Assembly (NCBI RefSeq): GCF_000282575.1
Contig: NZ_AKJA01000116.1
Span: 1-64,000 of the forward strand
Direction: 5' to 3'
Source of the DNA: Herbaspirillum sp. YR522
GTDB lineage: Bacteria; Pseudomonadota; Gammaproteobacteria; Burkholderiales; Burkholderiaceae_D
DNA length: 64,000 bases
Shown here: piece after piece, positions 1-9,270 of the stretch
How the letters are laid out: each line of letters starts with the position of its first letter
Numbering within the stretch: position 1 is the stretch's first letter
Notes under the pieces: model-generated
What the model saw: only the letters and a program-made list of their open reading frames with translations
What the model was told of the DNA's origin: nothing
Databases searched by the model: none
Program-made: the position numbers and the translations under genes

Positions 1-1366
1 TTGCGGCGGCCGCCAGCAACTGGCGGTCCGTCATGTTGCGCAGTTCCCAGTTCCACTCGCGGATCGCCTCGAAGCGCAGGTTGAGCTGATAGAACCGCAA
101 CGAGCGCTTGAAGCCGGCGTTCTGCGAATACACGGCAACCTCGCCGGCGCCCGGCGGCACAGGCCCGGGCGGCACGGAAATCTTCTGCCCCAGTTCTTCC
201 AGCGCCAGCTGGCCGTAGAAACTGAAGTTGCCGGCGATCGATTCGAACAGGCGGCGTGCCGCATCGTTCTGGCCGTCTTCGCGCAGGGCGCGGCCCAGCC
301 AGTAGACCCAGGTGATGTCGTTGCGCAGCCCCACCGGCATGCCCTCGATGGTGCGGCGAACGGTTTTCCAGTCGCCTGCGCGCAGGGCCATGCGCACCTT
401 CCACTGCATCGCGTCCTGCGACAACGGCGCGTCCTGGGCCCGGCGCCAGTAGTCTGCGGCTTCCGGGGCCAGCTTGTAGGACGCCGCCAGCGCGATCTGC
501 GCCCAGGCCAGGGCCACTTCCTGGGTGGTCATCTGGCGCGCGGCGCCGTTGAGATAGGTCGCCGCCTGGCCCGGGTTGCTCTTGGCGATACGCCCTAGCG
601 CGATGATGTAGAGCTGATGGTTGGCCGCGCCCGTGCCCGGCCCCTTGGCCAGCATCAGCGCCGGCTTGTCCATCACCTGCGGCACGCTTGCCATGCCATT
701 GTCGACCAGCACCGACGCCCGTCGCGCCACGGTGGTGTTGTTGTTCTCGGCGGCCTGGCGAATCTGGAACCAGACATCGGCCTGGCTGAACTGGCCGTTC
801 TGGGCCAGGGTGGCGATCAGGTCGCTGCAGCCCTGGCCGAAGTCCTTGGGCGTGACCAGCAGGGCGCGTGCCTCATCGGCCACGTTGGCCCCCTTCAAGG
901 CACGCGAATTGAGCGCGAAGCACTTGACCTGGGTGTCGTCGTCGAGCACGAATTTGGGATACTGTTCGTCGAACAAGGCCCAGTTGCCGGTCTTGCCCAG
1001 CGCCAACAGCCAGTCGTTGCGAAGGCGGTCGACGATCGCCTGGCCTTCGTAGCGATTCATGAAGTCGCGCACTTCCTGCTCGCTGGCGCTATAGTCGCGC
1101 ACGCGCGGCTTGAGCCGGTAGTAGTCGACGTAGGATGCAAGGTCGTAACCCGGCAAGCGCGCCGCCAGTTCCTGGGCCAGGGCGACATTGTCGCTGGCGG
1201 CGGCGGCTCGAAGGGCCACGAAGACCTCGTCGGCCGATGCGTCGGGGCCGGGGCGCTTCTGCGCCTGCGCCGGCGCCGCCAGGCACAGCGCTGCACCGGC
1301 GGCCAGCGCCAGGGACGCCGCCAGCCGACGCAGGGTTTTGTCGAACAGATAATTCTTCAGACGCAT
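1..1366 (-). CDS. slt: Soluble lytic murein transglycosylase (Slt70-like), 3' end beyond window
   Basis: Read on the minus strand from ATG at 1366, this frame stays open to the window edge for about 455 codons. It begins with a signal peptide (MRLKNYLFDK, then an Ala/Leu-rich stretch ending AAPAQA). An alpha-helical superhelical U/L-type domain follows, with segments such as NDWLLALGKTGNWALF, YWRRAQDAPL and WVYWLGRALRE typical of Slt70. The product should act in the periplasm, cleaving peptidoglycan to 1,6-anhydromuropeptides. The C-terminal SLT catalytic domain with its Glu lies left of position 1 and cannot be checked. The gene is divergent from the formyl-THF cyclo-ligase 54 bases away. 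Only about the N-terminal two thirds is visible. Confidence 0.85.
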   Translation of the reverse strand, partial: MRLKNYLFDKTLRRLAASLALAAGAALCLAAPAQAQKRPGPDASADEVFVALRAAAASDNVALAQELAARLPGYDLASYVDYYRLKPRVRDYSASEQEVRDFMNRYEGQAIVDRLRNDWLLALGKTGNWALFDEQYPKFVLDDDTQVKCFALNSRALKGANVADEARALLVTPKDFGQGCSDLIATLAQNGQFSQADVWFQIRQAAENNNTTVARRASVLVDNGMASVPQVMDKPALMLAKGPGTGAANHQLYIIALGRIAKSNPGQAATYLNGAARQMTTQEVALAWAQIALAASYKLAPEAADYWRRAQDAPLSQDAMQWKVRMALRAGDWKTVRRTIEGMPVGLRNDITWVYWLGRALREDGQNDAARRLFESIAGNFSFYGQLALEELGQKISVPPGPVPPGAGEVAVYSQNAGFKRSLRFYQLNLRFEAIREWNWELRNMTDRQLLAAAA

Positions 1367-1420
1367 TCTTGGACAACCTGGTTGAGTAATCGAGAAAAAC
1401 AGACTAACTGATACATCAAA

Positions 1421-2017
1421 ATGACGACACCAAGCATAGCACGCGACCCATTGCCGTCGCTGCCGCAAAGCAAGTCCAAATCGGCCTTGCGCGCCGATTT
1501 GCTGGCCTGCCGCCGAGCCCAGGATGAGGCCGCGCGGATCCGCGCCGACGCCGCCATTGCCGCACGGGTACTGGATTGGTGCGCCGCCACCGGGGTGACC
1601 AGCCTGGGGGTGTATCACCCGATCCGCCGCGAACCCGACCTGCTGTCGGCCTATAACGCGCTCAGCGCCCAAGGCGTGCACCTGTCGTTGCCGGTGGTGC
1701 TCGAGCGCCACGCACCGCTTGCGTTCCGGCGCTGGGTACCCGGCGATGCGCTCGACAAGGATGCGCTGGGTACGCTGGTACCGGCGGCCAGCGCCGAGGT
1801 GGTGATTCCGCAGGCGCTGTTGGTGCCGTGCCTGGGCTTTAACGCACAGCGCTACCGGCTGGGCTATGGCGGCGGTTTCTATGACCGCACCCTGGCCGGC
1901 ACGCCGCGGCCGCTGGCCGTCGGGGTGTGCCATGCCAGCGGGCTGGTGGAGTTTGCGGGGGAGGCGCACGACGTTGCGCTGGACCTGATACTGACCGACC
2001 AGGGGCAATGGCGCTAG
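1421..2017 (+). CDS. fau: 5-formyltetrahydrofolate cyclo-ligase
   Basis: The 198-residue product is normal length for the 5-FTHF cyclo-ligase (YgfA) family. This enzyme converts 5-formyl-THF to 5,10-methenyl-THF using ATP in the cytoplasm. The family signature is near the C-terminus as LGYGGGFYDRTLAG, the ATP/folate-binding Gly-rich loop. N-terminal basic residues (KSALRADLLACRR) match the usual first helix. ATG at 1421 is the only sensible start. The gene is divergent from slt. Downstream, 2018-2131 is very GC-rich with no clear terminator before the convergent GGDEF gene. The older name ygfA is also used. Confidence 0.92.
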   Translation: MTTPSIARDPLPSLPQSKSKSALRADLLACRRAQDEAARIRADAAIAARVLDWCAATGVTSLGVYHPIRREPDLLSAYNALSAQGVHLSLPVVLERHAPLAFRRWVPGDALDKDALGTLVPAASAEVVIPQALLVPCLGFNAQRYRLGYGGGFYDRTLAGTPRPLAVGVCHASGLVEFAGEAHDVALDLILTDQGQWR

Positions 2018-2131
2018 CCAGGTCGGGCCGGGTCGTCGCCAGTCACGCCGGGCAACGTCGCGGCCGGACCGCGCCGGCAAGGCGGCGTGACCGTCACCGG
2101 CGCGGTGGCTGCCCGCACGGCACCGGCGGCA

Positions 2132-3802
2132 TCAGCCGCCCTTGGCCAGCCGCAGGTCTTCGATGGTGCGAATGCAATCGCGGCCGGCCGCCTTGGCCAG
2201 GTAGAGCGCCTCGTCGGCTTCGCGCAGCACGTCTTCGGGATTATCGACCTGGCGTTGCGGCGCCACCGCCGACACCCCGATGCTGATGGTCAGGAAACCG
2301 GTGGCGCTGGCGGTGTGTTCGATCTCCAGCTTCTGGACCGACAGCCGGATGCGTTCGGCCACCATCAAGGCGCCTTCGAGCTTGGCACCGGGTAACAGCA
2401 CCGCGATTTCCTCGCCGCCGTAGCGGGCCAGCAGGTCTTCCGGGCGCACGTTGGTGTCGCGAATGGCGCTACCCAGGCGGCGCAGCACCTTGTCGCCAGC
2501 CATGTGGCCGTACAGGTCGTTGTATTGCTTGAAGTAATCGACGTCGATCATGATCACCGCCAGCGACAGGCCGGTACGGGCGGCGCGGTTGAATTCCTCG
2601 TTCAGGCCGCGCTCGAACTGGCGGCGGTTGGCAAGCCCCGTCAGCGCGTCTTCCAGCGCCAGCCGCGCCAGCGTCTTGTTCATCTCTTCCAGATGCACGC
2701 GCGCCTCGTCCAGCTCGACCTCGATATTCCTGCGTTCGGCGATCAGCGCATTGAACGCGCCCTGCACCTCGCCCAATTCGTCGGCCCGCACCTCGCCGGG
2801 CAACTGCTCCAGCGTCTTGTCCTGGCGGATGCGCTGGATATGCGCATGCAACCGCTGCAGCGGCTGCAGCAGGCGCGATACGAACCACCACGACAGCAGG
2901 CCGGCCAGCAGCGTCAGGATGGCGGCGACCAGGATCGCCCGGTTTTGCATTGCGGCGATCGCCGCATAGGCGTCACGCGCCGGGTAATGGGCACCGATGA
3001 TCCAGTCGGTGGTGCTCATGCGCTTGAAGGCGTACAGCGCCGGCTCGCCATCGCGGTCGGGGCTTTCCATGCTGCCTTCGAAACCCTTGAGCGCGGCCTG
3101 GCTGGCGGGGCGGCTGCCACCGGCGGCATCCACATGCTGCAGTACGCGGCTCTTGTCCTTGTGCTCGATCACGGTGCCGTCACCGGCCAGGATGAACATG
3201 CTCCTGCTGTTGCCCATCTGCACGCTGGTGAATTGGCCCAGGAAGTTGTTTTCCTTCAGGTCGATGCTGCCCACCAGCACCATCTCGACCTCGCCGCGCG
3301 CGCCCAGCACCGGCTCGGTCATCAACACCACCGGGCGGTTCGACATCTTGCTCAGCAAAGGCTTGGAAATGATGCCCTTCTTCGTCTTGAGGGTCTGCTC
3401 CAGGTAATCGCGACCGGTCAGGCTGACACGATTGGCCTGGGATGGGTCGACCAGGTTGGCCAGCACGCTGCCATTGCCGTCGACCACGCTCACATTGAAG
3501 AACTGGGCGGTCAGCGACAGGTGCTGTTCAAGCAAGCGCTGCAGTTGCACGCTGTTGTGCCGGGCGCTGTCGGGAATACCTTCGGCCAGCAGCCGCAGGG
3601 CGATGCGGCGGTCTTCGAAGCCGGCATCCAGGGCGGCGGCGGTGAGTCGGAGCGCGGCAAACTGCTGCCCGCCCAATTCTTCGCGCATGTCACGCCGGAT
3701 GACGAACAATGAAACGGCGGTGACGACGATGGCGGTGACGACCACCGCGACCACCACGGCCAGGGCCAGGCGGGTTTTGAGTTCCAGGTTCAGGCGCGAC
3801 AT
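2132..3802 (-). CDS. Membrane-bound diguanylate cyclase with periplasmic sensor, HAMP and GGDEF
   Basis: A 556-residue inner-membrane signalling protein. TM1 is about residues 11-35, followed by a periplasmic dCache-like sensor region (about 40-285). TM2 is about 288-310, then HAMP (about 309-361), a short coiled coil (358-380) and a GGDEF domain (380-546). The active-site loop reads GGEEI (462-466), an accepted variant of GGDEF. An inhibitory-site RxxD (RPED, 453-456) sits five residues before it. It should therefore make c-di-GMP from two GTP and be subject to product inhibition. No EAL domain is present. ATG at 3802. The gene stands alone, and its ligand cannot be inferred. Confidence 0.9.
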   Translation of the reverse strand: MSRLNLELKTRLALAVVVAVVVTAIVVTAVSLFVIRRDMREELGGQQFAALRLTAAALDAGFEDRRIALRLLAEGIPDSARHNSVQLQRLLEQHLSLTAQFFNVSVVDGNGSVLANLVDPSQANRVSLTGRDYLEQTLKTKKGIISKPLLSKMSNRPVVLMTEPVLGARGEVEMVLVGSIDLKENNFLGQFTSVQMGNSRSMFILAGDGTVIEHKDKSRVLQHVDAAGGSRPASQAALKGFEGSMESPDRDGEPALYAFKRMSTTDWIIGAHYPARDAYAAIAAMQNRAILVAAILTLLAGLLSWWFVSRLLQPLQRLHAHIQRIRQDKTLEQLPGEVRADELGEVQGAFNALIAERRNIEVELDEARVHLEEMNKTLARLALEDALTGLANRRQFERGLNEEFNRAARTGLSLAVIMIDVDYFKQYNDLYGHMAGDKVLRRLGSAIRDTNVRPEDLLARYGGEEIAVLLPGAKLEGALMVAERIRLSVQKLEIEHTASATGFLTISIGVSAVAPQRQVDNPEDVLREADEALYLAKAAGRDCIRTIEDLRLAKGG

Positions 3803-3983
3803 AGGCTAGACGTTCTTCCCCGGGGGCAGTCCGTCCCCCCCATTTTTCTGTTTTACTTCCTTGCCCTTGGCAGCTGGATAACCACCGCAGGCCGATGACC
3901 ACGCGAAATGCTACAGGCTCGCGCGGCGACATGCAAACAGCGCGCAAGCCGCGGGCCTGCGCTGTGCCGTTTTATCCACGCTC

Positions 3984-5552
3984 TCAGATCACCTGCAGTG
4001 CCCGCAACAGCGGTAGCCGGGTGGCGGCGAACAACCGTGCCTGCAACGCCAGCTCGCCCAGGTTCTCGGCCTCGCTCTCGAGCCGCACCCCATCGCGCAC
4101 CAGCTTCTTGCCCTGTGCCGAAATATGCTTCCAGACCACCTCCGGCCAGCCGGCCACGTCGTCACCGCGTTCCAGGAAGGCCAGCAGGAACAGTTGCTCG
4201 ATGCGGTCGACCGACACGCCGCCACCGGTGACGGGGCTGACCAGGTGGCCGACGTCGCCTTCGCTGCCGGCGCCGGCCGCCAGTCGCGCCTTGTGCAACA
4301 GGTGCAAGTTCAGGGCACGGGTGCGCCGGTTGATCTCGGCGCGCATGGCGGCATCGCCCTCGGCCGGCACCGGAGCGGCGTGGCCGGTGCCGATCAGCAT
4401 CAGGGCCGAGTCGATCACCTGCTGCAGGTTCAAGTTGCGATGCGCCAGGCTGGCCGCCAGGTCGACCAGGGTATGTGGCTGGTAGTCGCCCAGCGCCTGC
4501 AGGATAGGCTCATAGATCAGCCGGTTCAGGGTGATCTCGGAGGCCACGTTTTGCACCGTCAGCGGTACCTTGTCCGGCTCGGTCAGCAACACGATCGATT
4601 GCAGGGCCAGCGCCTGCACCCGTTGCCGGTCTTCCATCGGTTGCGCCCCGCGTACCCAGTAATCGCGCCGGAACTGCTGGTTCACCATGAAGTCGCGCAC
4701 GCTCTGCTGCTGCACCGGGTCGGCGATACCTTGCATGAACTGGCGCTGCGCCGGCGTCAGGTTGGCCATGTCGAGGTGGTCGGCGTAGTGCGCGGTGCAG
4801 GCAAAATCGAGGCCGATCGACGACAGCCGGGCGTGCACCGATGCGAACGACTCGGCATGCCAGTCGCGGTTGAAGTATTCGTGCGCCAGGTAGCTGCGCG
4901 GCTGCTGCTGCAGTATCTTCAGCCGGTCGCGCATGAAGGGATTGGCCTGGGCATAGACCGGATCGGCGTCGAACATGCTGGCCGCGAAGTCGAGCGCGGC
5001 GTCGATGCGTGCCGCCGTGGGCACGCCCTGTTCGTCATTGCCGGCTTGCAGCGTGTGCTGCATCAGCAGGTCGCGCAGCGGCATGAACGCGGCCCAGCCG
5101 GGCTGCGTGTTATAGCTGATGTACAGCACGCCGCCCGGCTTGAGCTTGCGGTCGATGAAATCGAAGATGATCGCGCGGTTCTCGGCCGAGACCCAGCTCC
5201 AGACGCCATGCAAGGCGATGAAATCGAAATCCGGCAGGTCGCTGCGGCGGCAGAAACGCGAAAAACTGGAATCTTCCAGTTGTGCGCCGGCGCCGGATGC
5301 GGCCGCCAGTTCCTGCGCGAAGGCCGCCTGCATCGGGTTGAAATCGTTACCCCACCAGCGGGTGGCGGAGCCGGCGGCGTGGAAGTTGGTCGACAGACCC
5401 TGGCCGAAGCCCAGCTCACAAGCCGTCTGCACCACCGGCGCCTGCAGGCCGTAGCAGGCAAAGGCCAGCGGCAGGCGGGCCGGGTTCATGCCGGGGTAGT
5501 AACCGTAGGTATAGGCGATGTCGAAGACGTAGCCGTCATTCCAGTTGTTCAA
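3984..5552 (-). CDS. SAM-dependent methyltransferase with C-terminal methyltransferase-regulatory domain
   Basis: A 522-residue protein. The N-terminal class I methyltransferase fold has SAM motif I as ACELGFGQGLSTNFHAA (about 44-60) and a motif IV-like DFDFIALHGVWSWV. A second region (about 200-300, FMRDRLKILQQQPRSYLAHE) resembles the methyltransferase regulatory domain family found in putative bacterial methyltransferases. The substrate is unknown. Translation appears to start at TTG (5552), with GGAG seven bases upstream; no upstream ATG fits. The 3' neighbour is the GGDEF gene and the upstream neighbour is a MazG-like gene 42 bases away, so the two may be cotranscribed. The domain call is from recall of the family. 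Confidence 0.75.
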   Translation of the reverse strand: MNNWNDGYVFDIAYTYGYYPGMNPARLPLAFACYGLQAPVVQTACELGFGQGLSTNFHAAGSATRWWGNDFNPMQAAFAQELAAASGAGAQLEDSSFSRFCRRSDLPDFDFIALHGVWSWVSAENRAIIFDFIDRKLKPGGVLYISYNTQPGWAAFMPLRDLLMQHTLQAGNDEQGVPTAARIDAALDFAASMFDADPVYAQANPFMRDRLKILQQQPRSYLAHEYFNRDWHAESFASVHARLSSIGLDFACTAHYADHLDMANLTPAQRQFMQGIADPVQQQSVRDFMVNQQFRRDYWVRGAQPMEDRQRVQALALQSIVLLTEPDKVPLTVQNVASEITLNRLIYEPILQALGDYQPHTLVDLAASLAHRNLNLQQVIDSALMLIGTGHAAPVPAEGDAAMRAEINRRTRALNLHLLHKARLAAGAGSEGDVGHLVSPVTGGGVSVDRIEQLFLLAFLERGDDVAGWPEVVWKHISAQGKKLVRDGVRLESEAENLGELALQARLFAATRLPLLRALQVI

Positions 5553-5594
5553 GGGGGTGCTCCGGGCGGTTGGCGTAGCGTTGATGTTATTGAT

Positions 5595-5990
5595 CTAGTC
5601 GGGCTCGCCCGCGGTGCCGCGATCGGCATAGGCGGTATATTTGCGTGCGCTTGCCCGCGCCAGCTGCACCGGGTACTTGCGGGCGTTCAGTTCCAGCTTC
5701 TCCAGCACCGCCTGGTGCAGGTCGACCCCGGTGTGGTCGGCCAGCTGGATCAGGTACACCAGCACGTCGGCCATTTCGTGCCGGATGCCGACGCGGGCGG
5801 CGTCATCGAGTTCATGGTCGGCGCCGGTAGGCAGCCACTGGAAGTGTTCCACCAGCTCGGCCACCTCGACCGACAACGCCATGACCAGGTTCTTGGGCGT
5901 GTGGAAGCGCCGCCAGTCGCGTTCGTCGCTGAATTGCCGCACACGCTGGCGTAGATCGGACAGGTCGGAGCGCTGCTGTGCTGGATTCAT
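5595..5990 (-). CDS. MazG-like nucleotide pyrophosphohydrolase
   Basis: A 131-residue all-alpha NTP-PPase of the MazG/RS21-C6 (dCTPase) type. It carries the metal-binding pattern SVEVAELVEHFQW, then HEMADVLVYLIQLADHTGVD, giving the ExxE...ExxD set of acidic residues. It would hydrolyse non-canonical or excess (d)NTPs to monophosphates as a cytoplasmic housecleaning enzyme. I chose ATG 5990 (MNPAQQRSDL) because the frame upstream offers only a TTG at 5999. The spacing to the downstream methyltransferase gene is 42 bases. Single-domain MazG proteins of this size are common; the exact substrate cannot be read from sequence. Confidence 0.85.
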   Translation of the reverse strand: MNPAQQRSDLSDLRQRVRQFSDERDWRRFHTPKNLVMALSVEVAELVEHFQWLPTGADHELDDAARVGIRHEMADVLVYLIQLADHTGVDLHQAVLEKLELNARKYPVQLARASARKYTAYADRGTAGEPD

Positions 5991-6155
5991 GGATGGCAAT
6001 GTTGGCGTGGATCAAGCGATCACTTTATCACCATCGGCCGTCCAGGCTGGTCCGGTGCCGCGTCGCAATCATCGTAAAGCTTGACCTGCGACAGCCATCG
6101 TCGCGACCGATTGCGGCACAATGGGCAGCTCAACCTTACCCGAGCCGAAAAAACC

Positions 6156-6755
6156 ATGCGCCTGTCCACCCTGCCCCGCTCCACCGCCCGCCTGTGGCTT
6201 TGCATGCTGGGCCTGTGCGGCCTCGTGCTGGCAGGTTGCGACCGGTCGGTAGAGCGCGAACTGGCCGAGCATGAGGCGGCCCAGACCTCGCTTGGCGTGA
6301 CCCCGAGGGAATTCTCGCAGCGCTTCAACCAGCAGTTGCCCGAGGTGCTGGCCGCACTGCAGGTAGGCGAGCCGGCCCACATGGCCCGGCTCTACCAGAT
6401 CGATGACAGCAGGCTGCATCCGGGCAAGTACGAATACGTGCTCGAGACCACCGTGGGACCGGCCCAGACCACCGTACTGGGCACGCTCGACAAGAAAGGA
6501 CAGTTGCGTGCCGTGGGCATCCTGCTGACCGCGCGGGGATCGGCCGCGCGCGATGAGTTCCTGATCTGCGCCGAAAGCGCCGCGCGCAGCTTCGTGACGG
6601 GCTCGAGCGCCAGGCTCACGCCGCTGATCAAGCGCATGACCGGCGTGGCGCTGGACAACCCGGGCCAACGCATGACCGAAGTTGTCGAGCGTCAACTTCT
6701 GTCGGTCGAGATCGTGCCGCAAGGCCTGCTGTTCCAGGTACAGCCCCAGCAGTGA
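6156..6755 (+). CDS. Hypothetical lipoprotein
   Basis: A 199-residue protein starting at ATG 6156 with a clear lipoprotein signal: basic N-terminus MRLSTLPRSTAR, a hydrophobic core, and lipobox LVLAGC. The residue after Cys is Asp, which would favour inner-membrane retention if the E. coli Lol rule applies. The mature part has no family I recognise. It looks like a mixed alpha/beta globular domain with a short run KYEYVLETTVGPAQTTVLGTL. The frame is open upstream to 6081, but those codons lack a signal sequence. It stands alone between the divergent mazG gene and a long intergenic region. Confidence 0.8.
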   Translation: MRLSTLPRSTARLWLCMLGLCGLVLAGCDRSVERELAEHEAAQTSLGVTPREFSQRFNQQLPEVLAALQVGEPAHMARLYQIDDSRLHPGKYEYVLETTVGPAQTTVLGTLDKKGQLRAVGILLTARGSAARDEFLICAESAARSFVTGSSARLTPLIKRMTGVALDNPGQRMTEVVERQLLSVEIVPQGLLFQVQPQQ

Positions 6756-7079
6756 CGTAACCTGTAATCAAGTATCAATTTGCACCTCATTTCCGCGCAT
6801 GGCAGCCGGCGGGCACAAGGCAGACTTGAAATGTGTTGGAAATTCTCCAACAATGGCTTGCCAGGTCATTCGGCAGCAGTCTTCGCGGTGGCATCCATAT
6901 CAATAACAAATTCATCATTGCCTTGCAGCACCACTCATCCTTTGCATGATGCCGTCGGCATGACGACGGTTTAGTTGGGAGCCGCGGCCTTCCGGGGGGA
7001 ATGCCGCCGCGGTATTCATAACAATGGGTGCAGGGTCTGGCCGCCAGTACGGTCGCCCTCGCCCCACAAGGGGAAGCGC
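6756..7079. other. 324-bp intergenic region with a 7-bp inverted repeat
   Basis: No convincing gene is present between the lipoprotein stop and the Aer-like start. The stretch is less GC-rich than the flanks. It contains an inverted repeat at 6834-6852 (TGTTGGA-AATTC-TCCAACA) that is annotated separately. Immediately before 7080 there is a strong ribosome-binding site, AAGGGGAAGCGC, which fixes the chemoreceptor start. No T-run terminator was found after the lipoprotein gene. Confidence 0.6.
6834..6852. repeat. Perfect 7-bp inverted repeat, operator or small hairpin
   Basis: TGTTGGA and TCCAACA are separated by AATTC, making a 19-bp palindrome with perfect arms in the long gap upstream of the Aer-like gene. 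It is not followed by a T tract, so it is not a standard terminator. A protein-binding site or an mRNA hairpin is possible. The arms alone do not identify a regulator. Confidence 0.45.
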
Positions 7080-8744
7080 ATGCGCAAAAACCTGCCGGTT
7101 ACCGACGTCGAGCGGCTGCTGGAAGATGGCAAGTCGATCGTCTCCAAGACCGATCTCCAGGGCAACATCACCTACGTCAATCCCTACTTCATCGAGATCA
7201 GCGGGTTCGAAGAACCCGAGCTGATCGGCGCGCCGCAGAACCTGGTGCGCCATCCCGACATGCCGCGCGAAGCCTTTGCCGACATGTGGGCCACTCTCAA
7301 GGCCGGGCTGCCGTGGAACGGACTGGTCAAGAACCGCTGCAAGAACGGCGATTTCTACTGGGTCCAGGCCAACGTGACGCCGGTACGCGAGAGCGGGCGG
7401 GTAGTCGGCTTCATGTCGGTGCGCACGCGGCCCGCGCGCGACCGCATCGAGGCCGCCGGTGAGCTGTACCGGCGCTTTTCCAGCGGCGATGCGCGCGGCC
7501 TGCGCATCCATCGTGGTACGGTGCAGCGTACCGGCATCGGCGGCTGGCTGCAGGGGATGGGCGACATGTCGATTGCGCGCCGACTGGCGTTGATCATGAG
7601 CCTGCTCACCCTGCTCTTCGTGGCCGGCGGCGTCATCGCCGGCGAGGCCGTGCAGAAGGCCGGCGGCAATCCCTGGCCGGTGTGGGCCGGAACGGCCGTG
7701 GCTGAACTGGTGGTGCTGGGGTGCTGGGCCATGCTCCACGCCAGTATCGTCAATCCGCTCAAGCAAGCCATCGGCGTGGTACACGGGCTGGCCGGAGGCG
7801 ACCTCGAACTGCGCGTCGACACCAGCGTGCGCGGTGACCTCGGGCTCCTGCTGCAAGCCCTGCAGCAGCTCAATGTGAACCTGCGCTCCATCATCGGCGA
7901 CGTGCGGCACAACATCGAATCGATGTCGCTATCGACCCAGGAAATCGCCAACGGCAACATGGACCTGTCGACCCGCACCGAATCGCAGGCGTCGAGCCTG
8001 GAGGAAACCGCCTCCAGCGTCGAGCAGTTCGCCGCCACCGTGCGCCAGAATGCCGACTCCGCCGCCAATGCGGACCGCCAGGCGGCGGCCGCCTCCGAGG
8101 TGGCGCAGCGGGCCGGCGAAACGGTGCGCCGGATGGGGTCGACCATGCATGAAATCGATGCCTCCTCGAACAAGATCGTCGACATCATCAGCCTGATCGA
8201 CGGCATCTCGTTCCAGACCAATATCCTGGCGCTCAATGCTGCCGTGGAAGCGGCCCGCGCGGGCGAACAGGGTCGCGGCTTTGCGGTAGTGGCGGCCGAG
8301 GTGCGCACCCTGGCGCAACGCTCGGCGGCGGCCGCCAAGGACATCAAGGGCTTGATCGCCGACTCCAGCGGCAAGGTGCGCGACGGCACGCAACTGGTAC
8401 AGGAAACCGCTACCGCGATGGACGAGATCTCCAAGGCGGTGCGCGACATGGCCGTCACCATGGCCGAGATCACCACGGCCAGCCAGGAACAGAGCGGCGG
8501 AGTCGACCAACTGAACGTGGCAATCAATTCCATCGACGAGACCACCCAGCAGAACGCGGCACTGGTCGAACAGGCCGCGGCGGCGGCGGCCAACCTGAGC
8601 GAGCAGGCGGGCCGGCTGATCCTGGCGATGTCGGTGTTCAAGATCGATGCCGTGGCCCGCGCCACGCCGGCCGCTGGCGTGGTGTCGACCCGCGCCCCGG
8701 CGCGCCAGGCGTTGCACGCCCAGCAGCGGGCATTGCCGCCGTGA
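7080..8744 (+). CDS. aer: Aer-like PAS methyl-accepting chemotaxis protein
   Basis: A 554-residue energy/redox taxis receptor. An N-terminal cytoplasmic PAS domain (7-120) contains RHPD (57-60) and W79. These match the FAD-binding residues of E. coli Aer (R57, H58, D60, W79) at identical numbers. Two closely spaced membrane segments (about 168-188 and 202-222) form a hairpin with almost no periplasmic loop. HAMP (222-275) and a methyl-accepting signalling domain follow, with the hairpin tip [20 protein letters not shown] near 390-409. Start at ATG 7080 is supported by SD AGGGGA. The product should sense redox or respiration through FAD and signal to CheA/CheW. No che genes are nearby. Confidence 0.9.
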   Translation: MRKNLPVTDVERLLEDGKSIVSKTDLQGNITYVNPYFIEISGFEEPELIGAPQNLVRHPDMPREAFADMWATLKAGLPWNGLVKNRCKNGDFYWVQANVTPVRESGRVVGFMSVRTRPARDRIEAAGELYRRFSSGDARGLRIHRGTVQRTGIGGWLQGMGDMSIARRLALIMSLLTLLFVAGGVIAGEAVQKAGGNPWPVWAGTAVAELVVLGCWAMLHASIVNPLKQAIGVVHGLAGGDLELRVDTSVRGDLGLLLQALQQLNVNLRSIIGDVRHNIESMSLSTQEIANGNMDLSTRTESQASSLEETASSVEQFAATVRQNADSAANADRQAAAASEVAQRAGETVRRMGSTMHEIDASSNKIVDIISLIDGISFQTNILALNAAVEAARAGEQGRGFAVVAAEVRTLAQRSAAAAKDIKGLIADSSGKVRDGTQLVQETATAMDEISKAVRDMAVTMAEITTASQEQSGGVDQLNVAINSIDETTQQNAALVEQAAAAAANLSEQAGRLILAMSVFKIDAVARATPAAGVVSTRAPARQALHAQQRALPP

Positions 8745-8840
8745 GCCTGGCAAGCACACCGCCCGGGCGCCGGCTTTACAGACACTTGCACATCTTTACG
8801 CCCTCACCCCGGGTTGCCGGGCTGGCGCCGGGACTGCGCT

Positions 8841-8849
8841 TGCTATGAT
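8841..8849 (+). promoter_or_regulatory. Extended -10 promoter for the 69-residue orphan
   Basis: The sequence TGC-TATGAT at 8841-8849 matches an extended -10 element (TGN plus 5 of 6 bases of TATAAT). A good -35 is not apparent at 17 bases, which extended -10 promoters tolerate. Transcription would begin near 8856 and give a leader of about 67 bases before the ATG at 8923. Confidence 0.4.
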
Positions 8850-8922
8850 GAAGTGGTGGGCGCAAGTCGCCCGCGACACGCGCGCACGGCGCCATCACCA
8901 TCATTTCCACGGGGAGTCCAGC

Positions 8923-9132
8923 ATGAGCATTTCATCCGTATCGTCCGGCAACAGCAGCCTGTACAACACGGTCATCCAACCCATCAAGAACGTGGTCAAG
9001 GAAGTCGGCGACGACATCGGCGACGCCTACGACAGCACCGTCGACACCATCAAGTCGGCCGCCACGTTGGTCGGTGACGACATCGCCGCCGGCTTCAAGA
9101 AGATCGGCAGCATCATCGACACCAGCGCCTGA
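8923..9132 (+). CDS. Small acidic amphipathic orphan protein (69 aa)
   Basis: A 69-residue ORF with SD GGGGAG six bases before ATG 8923 and an extended -10 upstream. The N-terminus is Ser-rich (MSISSVSSGNSSLYNT) and has no membrane-type signal peptide. The rest is a continuous amphipathic helix-like stretch in which VGDDI occurs twice (VGDDIGDAYD and VGDDIAAGFK). No family is recognised. It is not part of the Aer-like gene frame. Its size, Ser-rich start and helical body resemble small secreted or phasin-like proteins, but nothing in the sequence proves either. The next gene is co-directional, 138 bases away. Confidence 0.65.
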   Translation: MSISSVSSGNSSLYNTVIQPIKNVVKEVGDDIGDAYDSTVDTIKSAATLVGDDIAAGFKKIGSIIDTSA

Positions 9133-9270
9133 CCCTGGCTTGGTCGCCACCCCGCAACGCAGGCGGCGACCTGGCTGTCGCCTTGGCTCGGCGCCAGGCG
9201 CCCGGGGGCGCCGCCCCGGCCAGCCGTTACAATGCCGGTCTTCCCTGCCCCTTGCCGGAGACCGACCGCC

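Noticed and set aside
617..1411. 264-codon plus-strand ORF opposite the lytic transglycosylase gene
   Set aside because: It is antisense to a clear signal-peptide protein and has low-complexity, GC-driven composition; a shadow of the real gene.
2504..3712. 402-codon plus-strand ORF over the GGDEF gene
   Set aside because: Antisense to a protein with intact GGEEI and RxxD motifs. No motif of its own.
4125..5954. 609-codon plus-strand ORF across two minus-strand genes
   Set aside because: It runs through the methyltransferase and MazG-like genes in antisense and has His/Arg/Gln-rich composition typical of shadow frames.
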